From the NCBI RefSeq assembly GCF_003725695.1, contig NZ_RJSE01000007.1, positions 536,552 through 600,551 of the forward strand: a DNA stretch of 64,000 bases, given 5' to 3'. Under the pieces are notes generated by a model that worked only from the letters and a program-made list of their open reading frames with translations, had not been told where the DNA came from and did not search any database. This stretch comes from Nocardioides marmoriginsengisoli. Its GTDB lineage: Bacteria > Actinomycetota > Actinomycetes > Propionibacteriales > Nocardioidaceae. This document shows, piece by piece, positions 26,494 through 34,398 of this stretch (positions are counted from its first letter, which is position 1; every line of letters starts with the position of its first letter). Position numbers and translations under genes: made by a program.

Positions 26494-26910
26494 ATGAACG
26501 CCCGGCTCGTGCCCGAGGTCGGCAGCGACGACGCGCCGTTCTGGGAGTCGGGCGCCGACGGCGTCCTCCGTCTCCAGCAGTGTGCCTCCTGCACGCGGTT
26601 CCAGCACCCGCCTGCACCCCGTTGCCACCACTGCCTGTCCGAGGACATCGCCTTCACCGCGGTCAGCGGGCGCGGCGAGCTCTACTCGGTCTCGGTGAAC
26701 CACCAGTCCTGGCTCCCCGGCCTCGAGGTCCCGTACGCCGTGGTCGTGGTCGCCCCCGACGAGGCACCCGACCTGCGGCTGGTCAGCCGGATGGCCGGCC
26801 TGGTCGACCCCGGGGCGCCGCCGCGGATCGGTGACCGGGTGGAGGTCCGTTTCGACGAGGTCGACGGCGTCTGGCTGCCGCTGTTCGTCCCCGCGGGGGC
26901 GGGCGCGTGA
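26494..26910 (+). CDS. Zinc-ribbon and OB-fold protein (DUF35/ChsH2-C type)
   Basis: A 138-residue protein. Four cysteines (30, 33, 44, 47; CASC and CHHC) make a rubredoxin-like zinc ribbon, followed by an OB fold (GRGELYSVSVNH, PYAVVVVAPDE, GDRVEVRFDEV). DUF35 proteins bind CoA thioesters and hold thiolase-fold partners; the ChsH2 DUF35 domain is needed by the Ltp2 aldolase in cholesterol side-chain loss. Its stop overlaps the GTG of the thiolase-fold gene (GTGA), exactly this pairing. No strong ribosome site precedes 26494. Confidence 0.88.
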   Translation: MNARLVPEVGSDDAPFWESGADGVLRLQQCASCTRFQHPPAPRCHHCLSEDIAFTAVSGRGELYSVSVNHQSWLPGLEVPYAVVVVAPDEAPDLRLVSRMAGLVDPGAPPRIGDRVEVRFDEVDGVWLPLFVPAGAGA

Positions 26911-28088
26911 GCCGGCGACCCGAGCAGTCCGCCGTCATCCGCGGGATCGGCGCCTCCGAGGTGGGCCGCCGGCTGCCGCGCTCGGAGCTGGCGCTCACCC
27001 TCGACGCGTGCTTGGAGGCGCTGGCCGACGCGGGCCTGGACCGCTCCGAGATCGACGGGATCGCGACCTTCCCCGGCGGCGGCTTCGACTCGCCCGGCCT
27101 CGCCGGACCCGGAGCCCAGGAGGTGCAGGCCGCGCTGGGCCTGGCGGTGAACTGGAGCTACGGCGGCCCCGAGGGCGGCCAGCTCGGCGGCTTCTTCTCC
27201 GCCGTGCTCGCGGTCGCCTCCGGTCTGGCCCGGCACGTGCTGGTCTACCGCACGGTGGGCGAGGCGTCTGCTCAGGGGGATGCCGGCCGGAGTCGCGCGA
27301 TGTCGTTCCAGGGCACCACGATCCCCGGGTTCCGCAAGTGGCTGGCGCCGTTCGACGCGCACTCCCCGGCCACCTGGATCGCCCTGCACGCGGCGCGGCA
27401 CATGCACGAGTTCGGCACCACCCGGGACCACCTGGCCGCGATCGCGCTGAACAACCGCGCGAACGCGGCCCGCAACCCGGCTGCGGTCTACCGCACGCCG
27501 CTCACGCTCGAGGACTACTACGAGGCCCGGATGATCTCGGAGCCGTTCGGGATGCTCGACTGCGACGTGCCGTGCGACGGCTCGGTGGCCTTCGTGGTCA
27601 GCCACGTCGACACCGCGGACGACGGACCGCACCCGTCGATCGGGATCGAGGGGATCGGCTGGGCGCTGCGCCAGCGCCCGCTCTGGCACGCCGGGCCGGA
27701 CCTGACCGGGATGGCGGCCTCGGACGCCGCCGCGCACCTCTGGGAGCGCAGCGACCTGCGACCCGCCGACGTGGACCAGGTCCAGCTCTACGACGGCTTC
27801 ACCTTCCTGCCGCTGGTCTGGCTCGAGGCCCTGGGGTTCTGCGGCAAGGGCGAGGCCGGCGCGTTCGTCGGTGACGGCTCCCGGATCGCGCTGGACGGCG
27901 AGCTCCCGCTCGACACCGGCGGCGGGCAGCTCTCCGCGGGCCGGTTGCACGGGTGCGGACTGCTGCACGAGGCCTGCGTCCAGCTGCTCGACCGCGGGGG
28001 TGAGCGCCAGGCCGGACGGCCCGCGGTGGTCGCGGTCGGGGTGGGCGGCGGTCCGACTGCGGGTGCCCTCACCCTGGTCCGCCGCTGA
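26907..28088 (+). CDS. Ltp2-like thiolase-fold aldolase
   Basis: A 393-residue thiolase-superfamily protein of the sterol-carrier/Ltp branch. The position of the thiolase nucleophile is occupied by NWSYGGPEGGQ (residues 82-92), so no catalytic Cys is present. The late block QLYDGFTFLPL has Tyr295, matching the catalytic Tyr of Ltp2 retro-aldolases, and GGGQLSAGRLHGCGLLHEA follows. Ltp2 with its DUF35 partner cleaves a beta-hydroxyacyl-CoA side chain by retro-aldol reaction to a ketone and a short acyl-CoA. The coupled DUF35 gene just upstream supports the same role here on an unknown substrate. Confidence 0.82.
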   Translation: MSRRPEQSAVIRGIGASEVGRRLPRSELALTLDACLEALADAGLDRSEIDGIATFPGGGFDSPGLAGPGAQEVQAALGLAVNWSYGGPEGGQLGGFFSAVLAVASGLARHVLVYRTVGEASAQGDAGRSRAMSFQGTTIPGFRKWLAPFDAHSPATWIALHAARHMHEFGTTRDHLAAIALNNRANAARNPAAVYRTPLTLEDYYEARMISEPFGMLDCDVPCDGSVAFVVSHVDTADDGPHPSIGIEGIGWALRQRPLWHAGPDLTGMAASDAAAHLWERSDLRPADVDQVQLYDGFTFLPLVWLEALGFCGKGEAGAFVGDGSRIALDGELPLDTGGGQLSAGRLHGCGLLHEACVQLLDRGGERQAGRPAVVAVGVGGGPTAGALTLVRR

Positions 28089-28136
28089 TCCCGGGACGCG
28101 GCTCAGATGACTGATCGACCGAGAGCGGAGGTAGCA

Positions 28137-29297
28137 GTGACGGACGTACTCGCGGCAGGGCCGACGGTGGCGGAGTTCGCCGAGCAGGCGCGCGCGTTCC
28201 TCGACGAGCACGCCGAGCACCGGCCGGACGGGTTCCCGGACGCGATGTTCGCGCAGTTCCGGGAGATGGACGACGTCGAGGCGTGGGAGCAGTCCTGCCG
28301 GCAGTGGCAGCGGACCCTCTTCGAGCACGGGTTCGCCGGGATCACCTGGCCCGCCGAGGTCGGCGGCCGCGGCCTGAGCCCGGCGCACGCGCTGGCGTGG
28401 ACCGACCTGGAGTTCGAGTACGACGTCCCGCGCGGGCTCTTCGGCGTCACCCTGGAGATGATTGGGCCGACGGTGTACACCTTCGGGACCGCCGCCCAGA
28501 AGGAGCACTGCCGGCGGATCCTCCGGGGCGAGGAGGTCTGGTGCCAGCTGATGAGCGAGCCGGGCGCGGGCAGCGACCTGGCCGCGGTGAGCACCTCTGC
28601 CCGGCGTACCGAGGACGGCTGGGTGGTCAACGGGCAGAAGGTGTGGACCTCGGAGGCGCGGCACTCGCGCTACGGCTACCTGATCGCCCGCTCGGAGCCC
28701 GGCAGCGAGCGGCACCGCGGACTGACCGCCTTCGTGGTCGACCTGGAGGCGCCGGGCGTGGAGGTCCGGCCGCTGCGGCAGATGACCGGGGGCGCGTCGT
28801 TCGCCGAGGTCTTCTTCGACGACGTGCTGCTGCCCGCCGAGGCCGTCCTGGGCGAGGTCGGCCAGGGATGGATGGTCGCGATGACCACGCTGGGTTTCGA
28901 GCGGTTCACGATGTTCGGGCGCTCCTTCGGCCGCCTGGTCCGGCAGGCGGCGGACCTGGACTGGGACGCGAGCGATGCCCGGGAGCGCTTCGTCGACGTG
29001 GTCGTCCAGCAGCGCGGGCTGGCCGCGTTCGAGGAGGGCATGCACGCCCGGCTGCTGGCCGGGAGCGCTCCGGGACCGGAGGCGGCACTGGCGAAGCTGG
29101 CCACCGGACGGCTGGTCTCCGGCCTCGGCGACGCGGTACGCCGCTCGCTCGGCGCCGAGCTGGCCCTCGACGACCCGTCGCTCGACGACTGGCGCCTGGT
29201 GCTGCTCGCGGGTCCGGCGTTCCACATCGCCGGCGGAACGGATGAGATCGTGAAATCGATGATTGCCGAGCGCGTGCTCGGACTGCCGAAGGGATGA
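28137..29297 (+). CDS. Acyl-CoA dehydrogenase
   Basis: A 386-residue flavoprotein. The GTG at 28137 follows GGAGG by seven bases and is preferred to an ATG 30 bases earlier. Motifs are GFAGITWPAEVGGRGLS, CQLMSEPGAGSDLAAV, WVVNGQKVWTSEARHSRYG, TLGFERFTMFGRS and the end AGGTDEIVKSMIAERVLGL. It is a catalytic-type dehydrogenase of the FadE28/FadE17 kind that could pair with the small subunit at 25420. It sits between the Ltp2-like aldolase and an amidohydrolase-fold gene in one transcription unit. Confidence 0.88.
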   Translation: MTDVLAAGPTVAEFAEQARAFLDEHAEHRPDGFPDAMFAQFREMDDVEAWEQSCRQWQRTLFEHGFAGITWPAEVGGRGLSPAHALAWTDLEFEYDVPRGLFGVTLEMIGPTVYTFGTAAQKEHCRRILRGEEVWCQLMSEPGAGSDLAAVSTSARRTEDGWVVNGQKVWTSEARHSRYGYLIARSEPGSERHRGLTAFVVDLEAPGVEVRPLRQMTGGASFAEVFFDDVLLPAEAVLGEVGQGWMVAMTTLGFERFTMFGRSFGRLVRQAADLDWDASDARERFVDVVVQQRGLAAFEEGMHARLLAGSAPGPEAALAKLATGRLVSGLGDAVRRSLGAELALDDPSLDDWRLVLLAGPAFHIAGGTDEIVKSMIAERVLGLPKG

Positions 29298-29304
29298 GCC
29301 GCCC

Positions 29305-30147
29305 ATGAACGACGGAGCCGAGCAGGACTACGAGATCATCGACGCCTGGGTGCAGCCCTGGCCGGCCGAGGTGGTGCGCGACATGCCGGCCCGGAACTTC
29401 CAGATGGCCGACCGGTTCGCGCACGGGCGCCGCGTCAAGGCGGGCATCCCGGTCGCGGAGATGGTCGAGGAGATGCGCGCCGCCGGGATCGGGCACGCGC
29501 TCTGCTCCGCCGGGCCGCTGATCCCGAACGAGCTGGTCGAGAAGACGGTGGCGGACCACCCGGACCTGTTCACCGGGGTGGCCTCGGCGAACCCGTGGTC
29601 CACCGACGGCGTGATGCCCGCGGTCCGCGAGCTGCGCCGGCTCGCCGAGGCCGGGTTCAAGGGCCTGAAGCTGGAGCCGTTCATCTGGGACAAGCTGCCG
29701 ACCGACCCGCAGTGGTACCCGCTCTACGCCGCCTGCGTCGACCTCGGGCTCACCCTTCAGGTCCAGGTCGGCGGCACCGGCCCGGCGACCTACACCTCGG
29801 AGACCGGTCGCCCCGGCCACGTCGACCGGATCGCGATCGACTTCCCGGAGCTGAGGATCGTCGCGGGGCACATCGGCTGGCCGTGGACCGAGGAGATGAT
29901 CGCGGTCGCCGCCAAGCACCCGAACGTCTGGATCGACACCAGCGCGCACCTGCCCAAGTACTACCCGGAGCCGTTCAAGCACTTCCTGCGCAGCTACGGC
30001 CGCTCCAAGTGCATCTGGGCGAGCGACTGGCCGATCCTGGAGTTCGGGGGTGCTCTGGACGGGGTCGACGACCTCGGCCTGACGCCGGAGGTGCGCCGGA
30101 TGTTCCTGCACGACAACGCCGTGGCCGCGTTCGACCTCGCCCGCTGA
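29305..30147 (+). CDS. Amidohydrolase-2-fold protein lacking the N-terminal HxH motif
   Basis: A 280-residue TIM-barrel protein of the amidohydrolase-2 (ACMSD-like) family. The first strand reads IIDAWVQPW (11-19), where metal-dependent members have DxHxH, so both histidines are absent. The barrel pattern is otherwise clear: GFKGLKLEPFIWD, VQVGGTGPATYTSETG, RIVAGHIGWPWTEEM with a His, and the C-terminal WASDWPILEFGG with the usual Asp. Family members hydrolyse, decarboxylate or hydrate small acids. Without the HxH pair, metal binding is weakened or replaced, so function is uncertain. The start at 29305 lies 8 bases after the dehydrogenase. Confidence 0.75.
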   Translation: MNDGAEQDYEIIDAWVQPWPAEVVRDMPARNFQMADRFAHGRRVKAGIPVAEMVEEMRAAGIGHALCSAGPLIPNELVEKTVADHPDLFTGVASANPWSTDGVMPAVRELRRLAEAGFKGLKLEPFIWDKLPTDPQWYPLYAACVDLGLTLQVQVGGTGPATYTSETGRPGHVDRIAIDFPELRIVAGHIGWPWTEEMIAVAAKHPNVWIDTSAHLPKYYPEPFKHFLRSYGRSKCIWASDWPILEFGGALDGVDDLGLTPEVRRMFLHDNAVAAFDLAR

Positions 30148-30186
30148 GCGTCGTCGCGGGCCTGCCGGCGCGGGGTCGGCTGTGCT

Positions 30187-30204
30187 AGGTTATTTGTATA
30201 ACCT
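30187..30204. promoter_or_regulatory. Inverted repeat upstream of the 30.3 kb dehydrogenase
   Basis: AGGTTAT and ATAACCT (7-bp arms, perfect) flank TTGT. It overlaps the KstR-type 14-mer at 30197-30210, so two operator symmetries share the same DNA. Confidence 0.5.
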
Positions 30205-30219
30205 GTTTAACTGATTCGA
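30197..30219. promoter_or_regulatory. Island operator sites B1 and B2
   Basis: B1 TATAACCTGTTTAA (30197-30210) fits the KstR consensus TNNAACNNGTTNNA exactly. B2 TTTAACTGATTCGA (30206-30219) overlaps it and carries the AACTGATT core seen at sites A and D. Both precede the dehydrogenase-hydratase-SDR unit starting at 30277. Confidence 0.6.
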
Positions 30220-30276
30220 AGGAATCCCTCGTGCACGTCCTCTGCTCCCCGCGCGACCTCGTCAGGAGGGCGCCCG

Positions 30277-31449
30277 ATGCTGTTCCACGATGACCACGAC
30301 GCCTTCCGCGCCTCCGTCCGAGCGGTGCTCGAGCGCGAGGTGGAGCCGTACGTCGACGCCTGGGAGGACGCCGGGATCTTCCCGGCCCACGAGCTCTTCC
30401 CCAAGCTGGCGGCGGTCGGCCTGCTCGGGCTCGAGTACGACGCGGCGTACGGCGGCGAGGGCGCCGACCACTGGTACACCGTGATCGCGTGCGAGGAGTT
30501 CGGTCGCACCGTCTCGGTCAACGGCATCTCGATGGCGTACAACGTGCAGGCGAACATGGCGACGCCGTCGCTGCACGCCCACGGCAGCCACGAGCTCAAG
30601 GAGCGCTTCCTGGCGCCGGCCGTCCGCGGCGAGCAGGTCTGCTCGATCGCGGTCACCGAGCCGGACGCCGGGTCCGACGTCGCCGGGCTGCGCACCCGGG
30701 CCGAGCGCGACGGGGACTCCTGGGTGATCACCGGGTCGAAGCTGTACATCACGAACGCCCCCCAGGGCGACTGGATGTGCGTGCTGGTGCGGACCTCGGA
30801 CGAGGGCGGCTACCGGGGGATGAGCCAGATCATCGTCCCCAACGACACCCCGGGCGTCTCGATCACCCGCAAGCTCGACAAGCTCGGCAACCGCAGCTCA
30901 GACACGGCCGAGGTGGTCTTCGACCGGGCCCGGGTGCCGGTGGAGAACACCATCGGCGAGGTCGGCCGCGGGTTCCAGCAGCAGATGCAGCAGTTCCAGA
31001 CCGAGCGGATCTGCGCGGTCTACCAGGCGGTCGGCCAGATGGAGACCGCGATCGGCCGGACCCTCCGCTTCCTCCGGGAGCGGAGCGCGTTCGGGGGACC
31101 GCTGCTGGACAACCAGTACCTCGTCTACCGGCTCACCGAGCTCGCCTCCGAGGTGGAGGCGGTGCGGGCGCACGCGCACGCCTGCGCGGAGCTGATCGTC
31201 GCGGGGCGGGACGCGACCCGGCAGACGTCGGTCGCCAAGCTGCTCTCCGGGCGGCTGATCCGGGAGGTGGCCGACACCTGCCTCCAGTACCACGGCGGGA
31301 TGGGGTACATGTCCGAGACCTGGACCTCCCGCTTCCTCCGGGACTCGCGGCTGCTCTCCATCGGGGGCGGCGCCGACGAGGTCATGCTCCGCGTCCTGTC
31401 GCGCGAGCTCGCGGACGGCGCCTTCTTCGACCAGCGACGGGAGAATTGA
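30277..31449 (+). CDS. Acyl-CoA dehydrogenase
   Basis: A 390-residue flavoprotein with AGGAGG nine bases before its ATG. Motifs are GLLGLEYDAAYGGEGADHWY, CSIAVTEPDAGSDVAGLRT, WVITGSKLYITNAPQGDWM, VGRGFQQQMQQFQTERI, and the end CLQYHGGMGYMSETWTSRFLRDSRLLSIGGGADEVM. This is a full-length homotetramer-type member. It opens a unit with an enoyl-CoA hydratase and an SDR, so dehydrogenation, hydration and a further redox step follow in gene order. Confidence 0.9.
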   Translation: MLFHDDHDAFRASVRAVLEREVEPYVDAWEDAGIFPAHELFPKLAAVGLLGLEYDAAYGGEGADHWYTVIACEEFGRTVSVNGISMAYNVQANMATPSLHAHGSHELKERFLAPAVRGEQVCSIAVTEPDAGSDVAGLRTRAERDGDSWVITGSKLYITNAPQGDWMCVLVRTSDEGGYRGMSQIIVPNDTPGVSITRKLDKLGNRSSDTAEVVFDRARVPVENTIGEVGRGFQQQMQQFQTERICAVYQAVGQMETAIGRTLRFLRERSAFGGPLLDNQYLVYRLTELASEVEAVRAHAHACAELIVAGRDATRQTSVAKLLSGRLIREVADTCLQYHGGMGYMSETWTSRFLRDSRLLSIGGGADEVMLRVLSRELADGAFFDQRREN

Positions 31450-31451
31450 CG

Positions 31452-32330
31452 ATGACCACCGAGATCCAGAACGCGTCCGGGCGGGTCCGGATGGAGAAGG
31501 ACCACGAGGCGCACCTTGCCCGAATCACCTTCTCCAACCCGGAGAAGAAGAACTCGCTCGCCCCCGAGGACTTCCTCGACTTCGGCGAGATGCTGGAGGA
31601 CTGCGCCGAGGACGACGCGATCAAGGTGGTGATCCTCCGCGGCGAGGGCGGCACCTTCACCACCGGTGTCGACCTGGGGCACGCCTACGGCTGGTACGAC
31701 ACGCCCGGCGACTCCCGGCGCCCGAGCCAGCGCCGCCGGCTGCGGGTGGACCGCAAGTCGCAGCGGGTCTTCCACGAGCTGATCGGCTTCCCGAAGGTGA
31801 CGATCGCGCAGGTCGAGTCCTACGCGCTCGGAGCCGGGATGGAGTTCGCGCTCTCCTGCGACCTCGCCGTCGTGTCGCGGACCGCGAAGCTGGGCATGCC
31901 GGCGGCACGGTTCCTGGGGCCGGTGCTCGGCAACATCGCGCTCTTCATGCACCGGCTCGGACCGGTGCTCACCCGCGACCTGCTGCTCACCGGCCGGATG
32001 GCCGAGGGCGCGGAGTTCGAGGGCCCGCGGATCTTCGCCCGGTTCGCGGAGGAGGCCGACGTGGCCGCGGCGACCGAGGAGCTCGCCGCCCAGGTCGCGA
32101 AGATGCCCGCGGACGGCATCGTGATCGCCAAGGAGGCCTACCGCCTGGTCGAGGCGTCGTCAACGCTGGGACTCGAGGAGGCCACGGCGTACCTTTTCCA
32201 CAGCTTCGGCACCAACCTCCGCTTCGAGGAGGACGAGTTCAACTTCGTGAAGACCCGCAAGGAGAGCGGCACGTCGGCCGCGTTCAAGAAGCGCGACGAG
32301 CACTACGACGGCAAGGGAGACGAGCAGTGA
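31452..32330 (+). CDS. Enoyl-CoA hydratase/isomerase (crotonase) family protein
   Basis: A 292-residue crotonase-fold protein starting 2 bases after the dehydrogenase stop. The first oxyanion-hole strand is GGTFTTGVDLGHAYGW and the second QVESYALGAGMEFALSCDLAVVSRTAKLGMP. At the second catalytic position of hydratases (Glu in GxPE) it has MPAARFLGPV, so the Glu is not obvious. It could be a hydratase, isomerase or ring-opening hydrolase. A basic RRPSQRRRLRVDRKSQR insertion after the first loop is notable. Its stop overlaps the SDR start (GTGA). Confidence 0.82.
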   Translation: MTTEIQNASGRVRMEKDHEAHLARITFSNPEKKNSLAPEDFLDFGEMLEDCAEDDAIKVVILRGEGGTFTTGVDLGHAYGWYDTPGDSRRPSQRRRLRVDRKSQRVFHELIGFPKVTIAQVESYALGAGMEFALSCDLAVVSRTAKLGMPAARFLGPVLGNIALFMHRLGPVLTRDLLLTGRMAEGAEFEGPRIFARFAEEADVAAATEELAAQVAKMPADGIVIAKEAYRLVEASSTLGLEEATAYLFHSFGTNLRFEEDEFNFVKTRKESGTSAAFKKRDEHYDGKGDEQ

Positions 32331-33088
32331 CCCGCACCATCCCGGACAAGGTCCTCGTCGTCGGCGGCAGCCGCGGCATCGGTGCCGCTGCCGTCGTCCA
32401 GCTCGCGCGCGAGGGCATCGCCACCGCGATCGGGTACGTCGCCAACGACGAGGCCGCGAAGCGCACCCAGGCCGCGGCCGCGGCGACCGGCGGGCCCGAG
32501 CCGGTCCTGGTCCGGGGTGATCTCGGCAAGGACGCCGCAGGGATGGTCACCCGGGCCGCCGAGGAGCTCGGCGGTCTCGGCGGCTTCCTGACCACCGCGG
32601 TCCCGATCCTGGCCGGGCGCACCCTCGGGGTGACCCGGGAGGAGTACGACCTGGTCTTCGACGTCCAGGTCTGGGGGCTCTGGGAGGCGATCCAGACCGC
32701 GGTGCCCGAGCTCGAGAAGGTCGGCGGCTCGGTGGTCGCCTGCAGCAGCCTCGGCGCGAACCGGTACGCCCGCTACTACGGCGCGATCGGACCCGCCAAG
32801 GCGGCGATGGAGAACCTGGTCCGGTACTTCGGCGCGGAGCTCGGACCCCGCGGCATCCGGGTGAACGGCGTCTCGCCGTCCCTGGTCGACAATCCCGGCC
32901 ACGGCGGCGAGGACATCATCGCCGGGGTGCAGGACGTGATCCAGGCGGTCGCGGACAAAACCCCGCTGCGCCGTCTGTCGCAACCCGAGGAGATCGCCTC
33001 GGTGGCGGTGGCGCTGATGAGCAGCGACTTCTCCTTCGTCACCGGCCTGACGATCCCGGTCGACGGCGGCTACACCCTGCTGGCCTGA
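32327..33088 (+). CDS. SDR-family reductase with enoyl-reductase-type Y-x6-K site
   Basis: A 253-residue short-chain dehydrogenase fold protein. The cofactor turn is VGGSRGIG (12-19). The usual NNAG is replaced by LTTAVP, and the normal YxxxK Tyr position holds Ile154. Instead Tyr151 and Lys158 are spaced Y-x6-K in YYGAIGPAKAAMENLVRYFG, the geometry and flanking pattern of FabI/FabL enoyl reductases; the Ser pair is at 140-141. It may therefore reduce a carbon-carbon double bond rather than a carbonyl. The C-terminal FVTGLTIPVDGGYTL is standard SDR. It is translationally coupled to the hydratase gene. Confidence 0.8.
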   Translation: MTRTIPDKVLVVGGSRGIGAAAVVQLAREGIATAIGYVANDEAAKRTQAAAAATGGPEPVLVRGDLGKDAAGMVTRAAEELGGLGGFLTTAVPILAGRTLGVTREEYDLVFDVQVWGLWEAIQTAVPELEKVGGSVVACSSLGANRYARYYGAIGPAKAAMENLVRYFGAELGPRGIRVNGVSPSLVDNPGHGGEDIIAGVQDVIQAVADKTPLRRLSQPEEIASVAVALMSSDFSFVTGLTIPVDGGYTLLA

Positions 33089-33131
33089 GCACGCGCGAGA
33101 CGCCACCGACCGACGACGCCGAGGAGATCCC

Positions 33132-34292
33132 GTGGAGTTCCGCCTGAACGACGAGGAGCGAGCGCTCCGGGCGAAGGTGCGCGCCTTCGTCGAGGGGTTC
33201 TCGCTGGCGGACCTCGAGGCGATCGAGCAGGAGATCGCCGAGCTCGAGTCCGACCGCCAGGCGCCGACCACGTTCAACCCGCGGCTCGCGGGGCTGGGGG
33301 TCGTGGGGATGGGGTGGCCCGGCTCGCTGGTGCCGCCGGCCACCCAGGGCGAGCGGTTCGTCGCGCACGAGGAGCTCGACTCGGCGGGGTTGCCGACGTA
33401 CGGGCTGGAGCAGTCGGAGGCGGTCGGGTGGATGCTCGCGACCTTCGGGCCGGAGGAGCTCGCGGCCGAGCACCTGCCGCGCATCCTCGACCAGTCCTGG
33501 AGCTACGCCGGGGGGTACAGCGAGCCGGAGGCGGGCAGCGACCTGCTCGCGCTGACCTCGCGCGCGACCCGGACCGACGCCGGCTGGCGGGTCCGGGGGC
33601 AGAAGCTCTGGACCTCGGGGGCGCACGTCGCCGACTGGATCTTCACCCTGGTGCGGACCGATCCGGAGTCCACCCGGCACCACGGGTTGTCGATCCTGAT
33701 GATCGACGCGCACGCCCCCGGCGTGACCGTCCAGCCGGTGCGGGTGATGGGCGGCTGGCGGGTGAACGCGTGCTTCTTCGACGACGTCGAGGTGCCGGCC
33801 TCGCACCTGATCGGCGAGGAGGGCAAGGCCTGGATGATGATGTCCGCCGCCCTCGACATCGAGCGGTCGATGTCCTTCGGCGGCCGCGAGGCACGGCTGC
33901 TGCTGGCCCGCTACCTGGATCGCCTCGGCCGGACCGGCGCCACCCTCCCGGAGGCGTCCTGGACCGAGCTGGGGGAGCAGGTCGCCGAGCTCGAGGTCGA
34001 GCGGCTGCTCGGGCTGAGCACGGTGGCGCGGGGCGAGGCGAACGAGCCGGCCAGCGGCGAGGCGAGCATGAACAAGATCGTCGGACCGGCCGTCGCCCAG
34101 CGAGTGGCACAGCTGCTGGTCGACCGGCTGGGTGCCGACGCGCTGCTGGCGCCCGGCGTCACCGCGGACCGGCTCGCGGCGGATGCCGAGCACTTCCTGC
34201 GGGCGGCGACCGTGCTCTCGATCATCGGAGGTACCAGCGAGGTGCAGCGCTCGATCATCGCGCAGCGCGCTCTCGGGCTGCCGCGGGGCTAG
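33132..34292 (+). CDS. Acyl-CoA dehydrogenase
   Basis: A 386-residue flavoprotein starting with GTG after GAGGAG. It has GLGVVGMGWPGSL, WSYAGGYSEPEAGSDLLALTS, WRVRGQKLWTSGAHVADWI, ALDIERSMSFGG and the C-terminal IIGGTSEVQRSIIAQRALGLPRG. The central and C-terminal pattern matches the steroid/terpenoid side-chain FadE group. It follows the SDR by 43 bases on the same strand and ends before site C. Confidence 0.88.
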   Translation: MEFRLNDEERALRAKVRAFVEGFSLADLEAIEQEIAELESDRQAPTTFNPRLAGLGVVGMGWPGSLVPPATQGERFVAHEELDSAGLPTYGLEQSEAVGWMLATFGPEELAAEHLPRILDQSWSYAGGYSEPEAGSDLLALTSRATRTDAGWRVRGQKLWTSGAHVADWIFTLVRTDPESTRHHGLSILMIDAHAPGVTVQPVRVMGGWRVNACFFDDVEVPASHLIGEEGKAWMMMSAALDIERSMSFGGREARLLLARYLDRLGRTGATLPEASWTELGEQVAELEVERLLGLSTVARGEANEPASGEASMNKIVGPAVAQRVAQLLVDRLGADALLAPGVTADRLAADAEHFLRAATVLSIIGGTSEVQRSIIAQRALGLPRG

Positions 34293-34329
34293 GCGAACCG
34301 GGCCTCGGTCCGCGTTGGTAGCGTAATAG

Positions 34330-34343
34330 TTGAACTAGTTATA
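34330..34343. promoter_or_regulatory. Island operator site C
   Basis: TTGAACTAGTTATA fits the KstR consensus TNNAACNNGTTNNA exactly. It overlaps a TAGTT-G-AACTA repeat (34327-34337) and lies 56 bases before the heteromeric dehydrogenase pair. Confidence 0.6.
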
Positions 34344-34398
34344 TGATTCAGACGCTCCCGTGCCACGGGCGGCACGAGCAGGCGAGAGGAGCGGCCGG

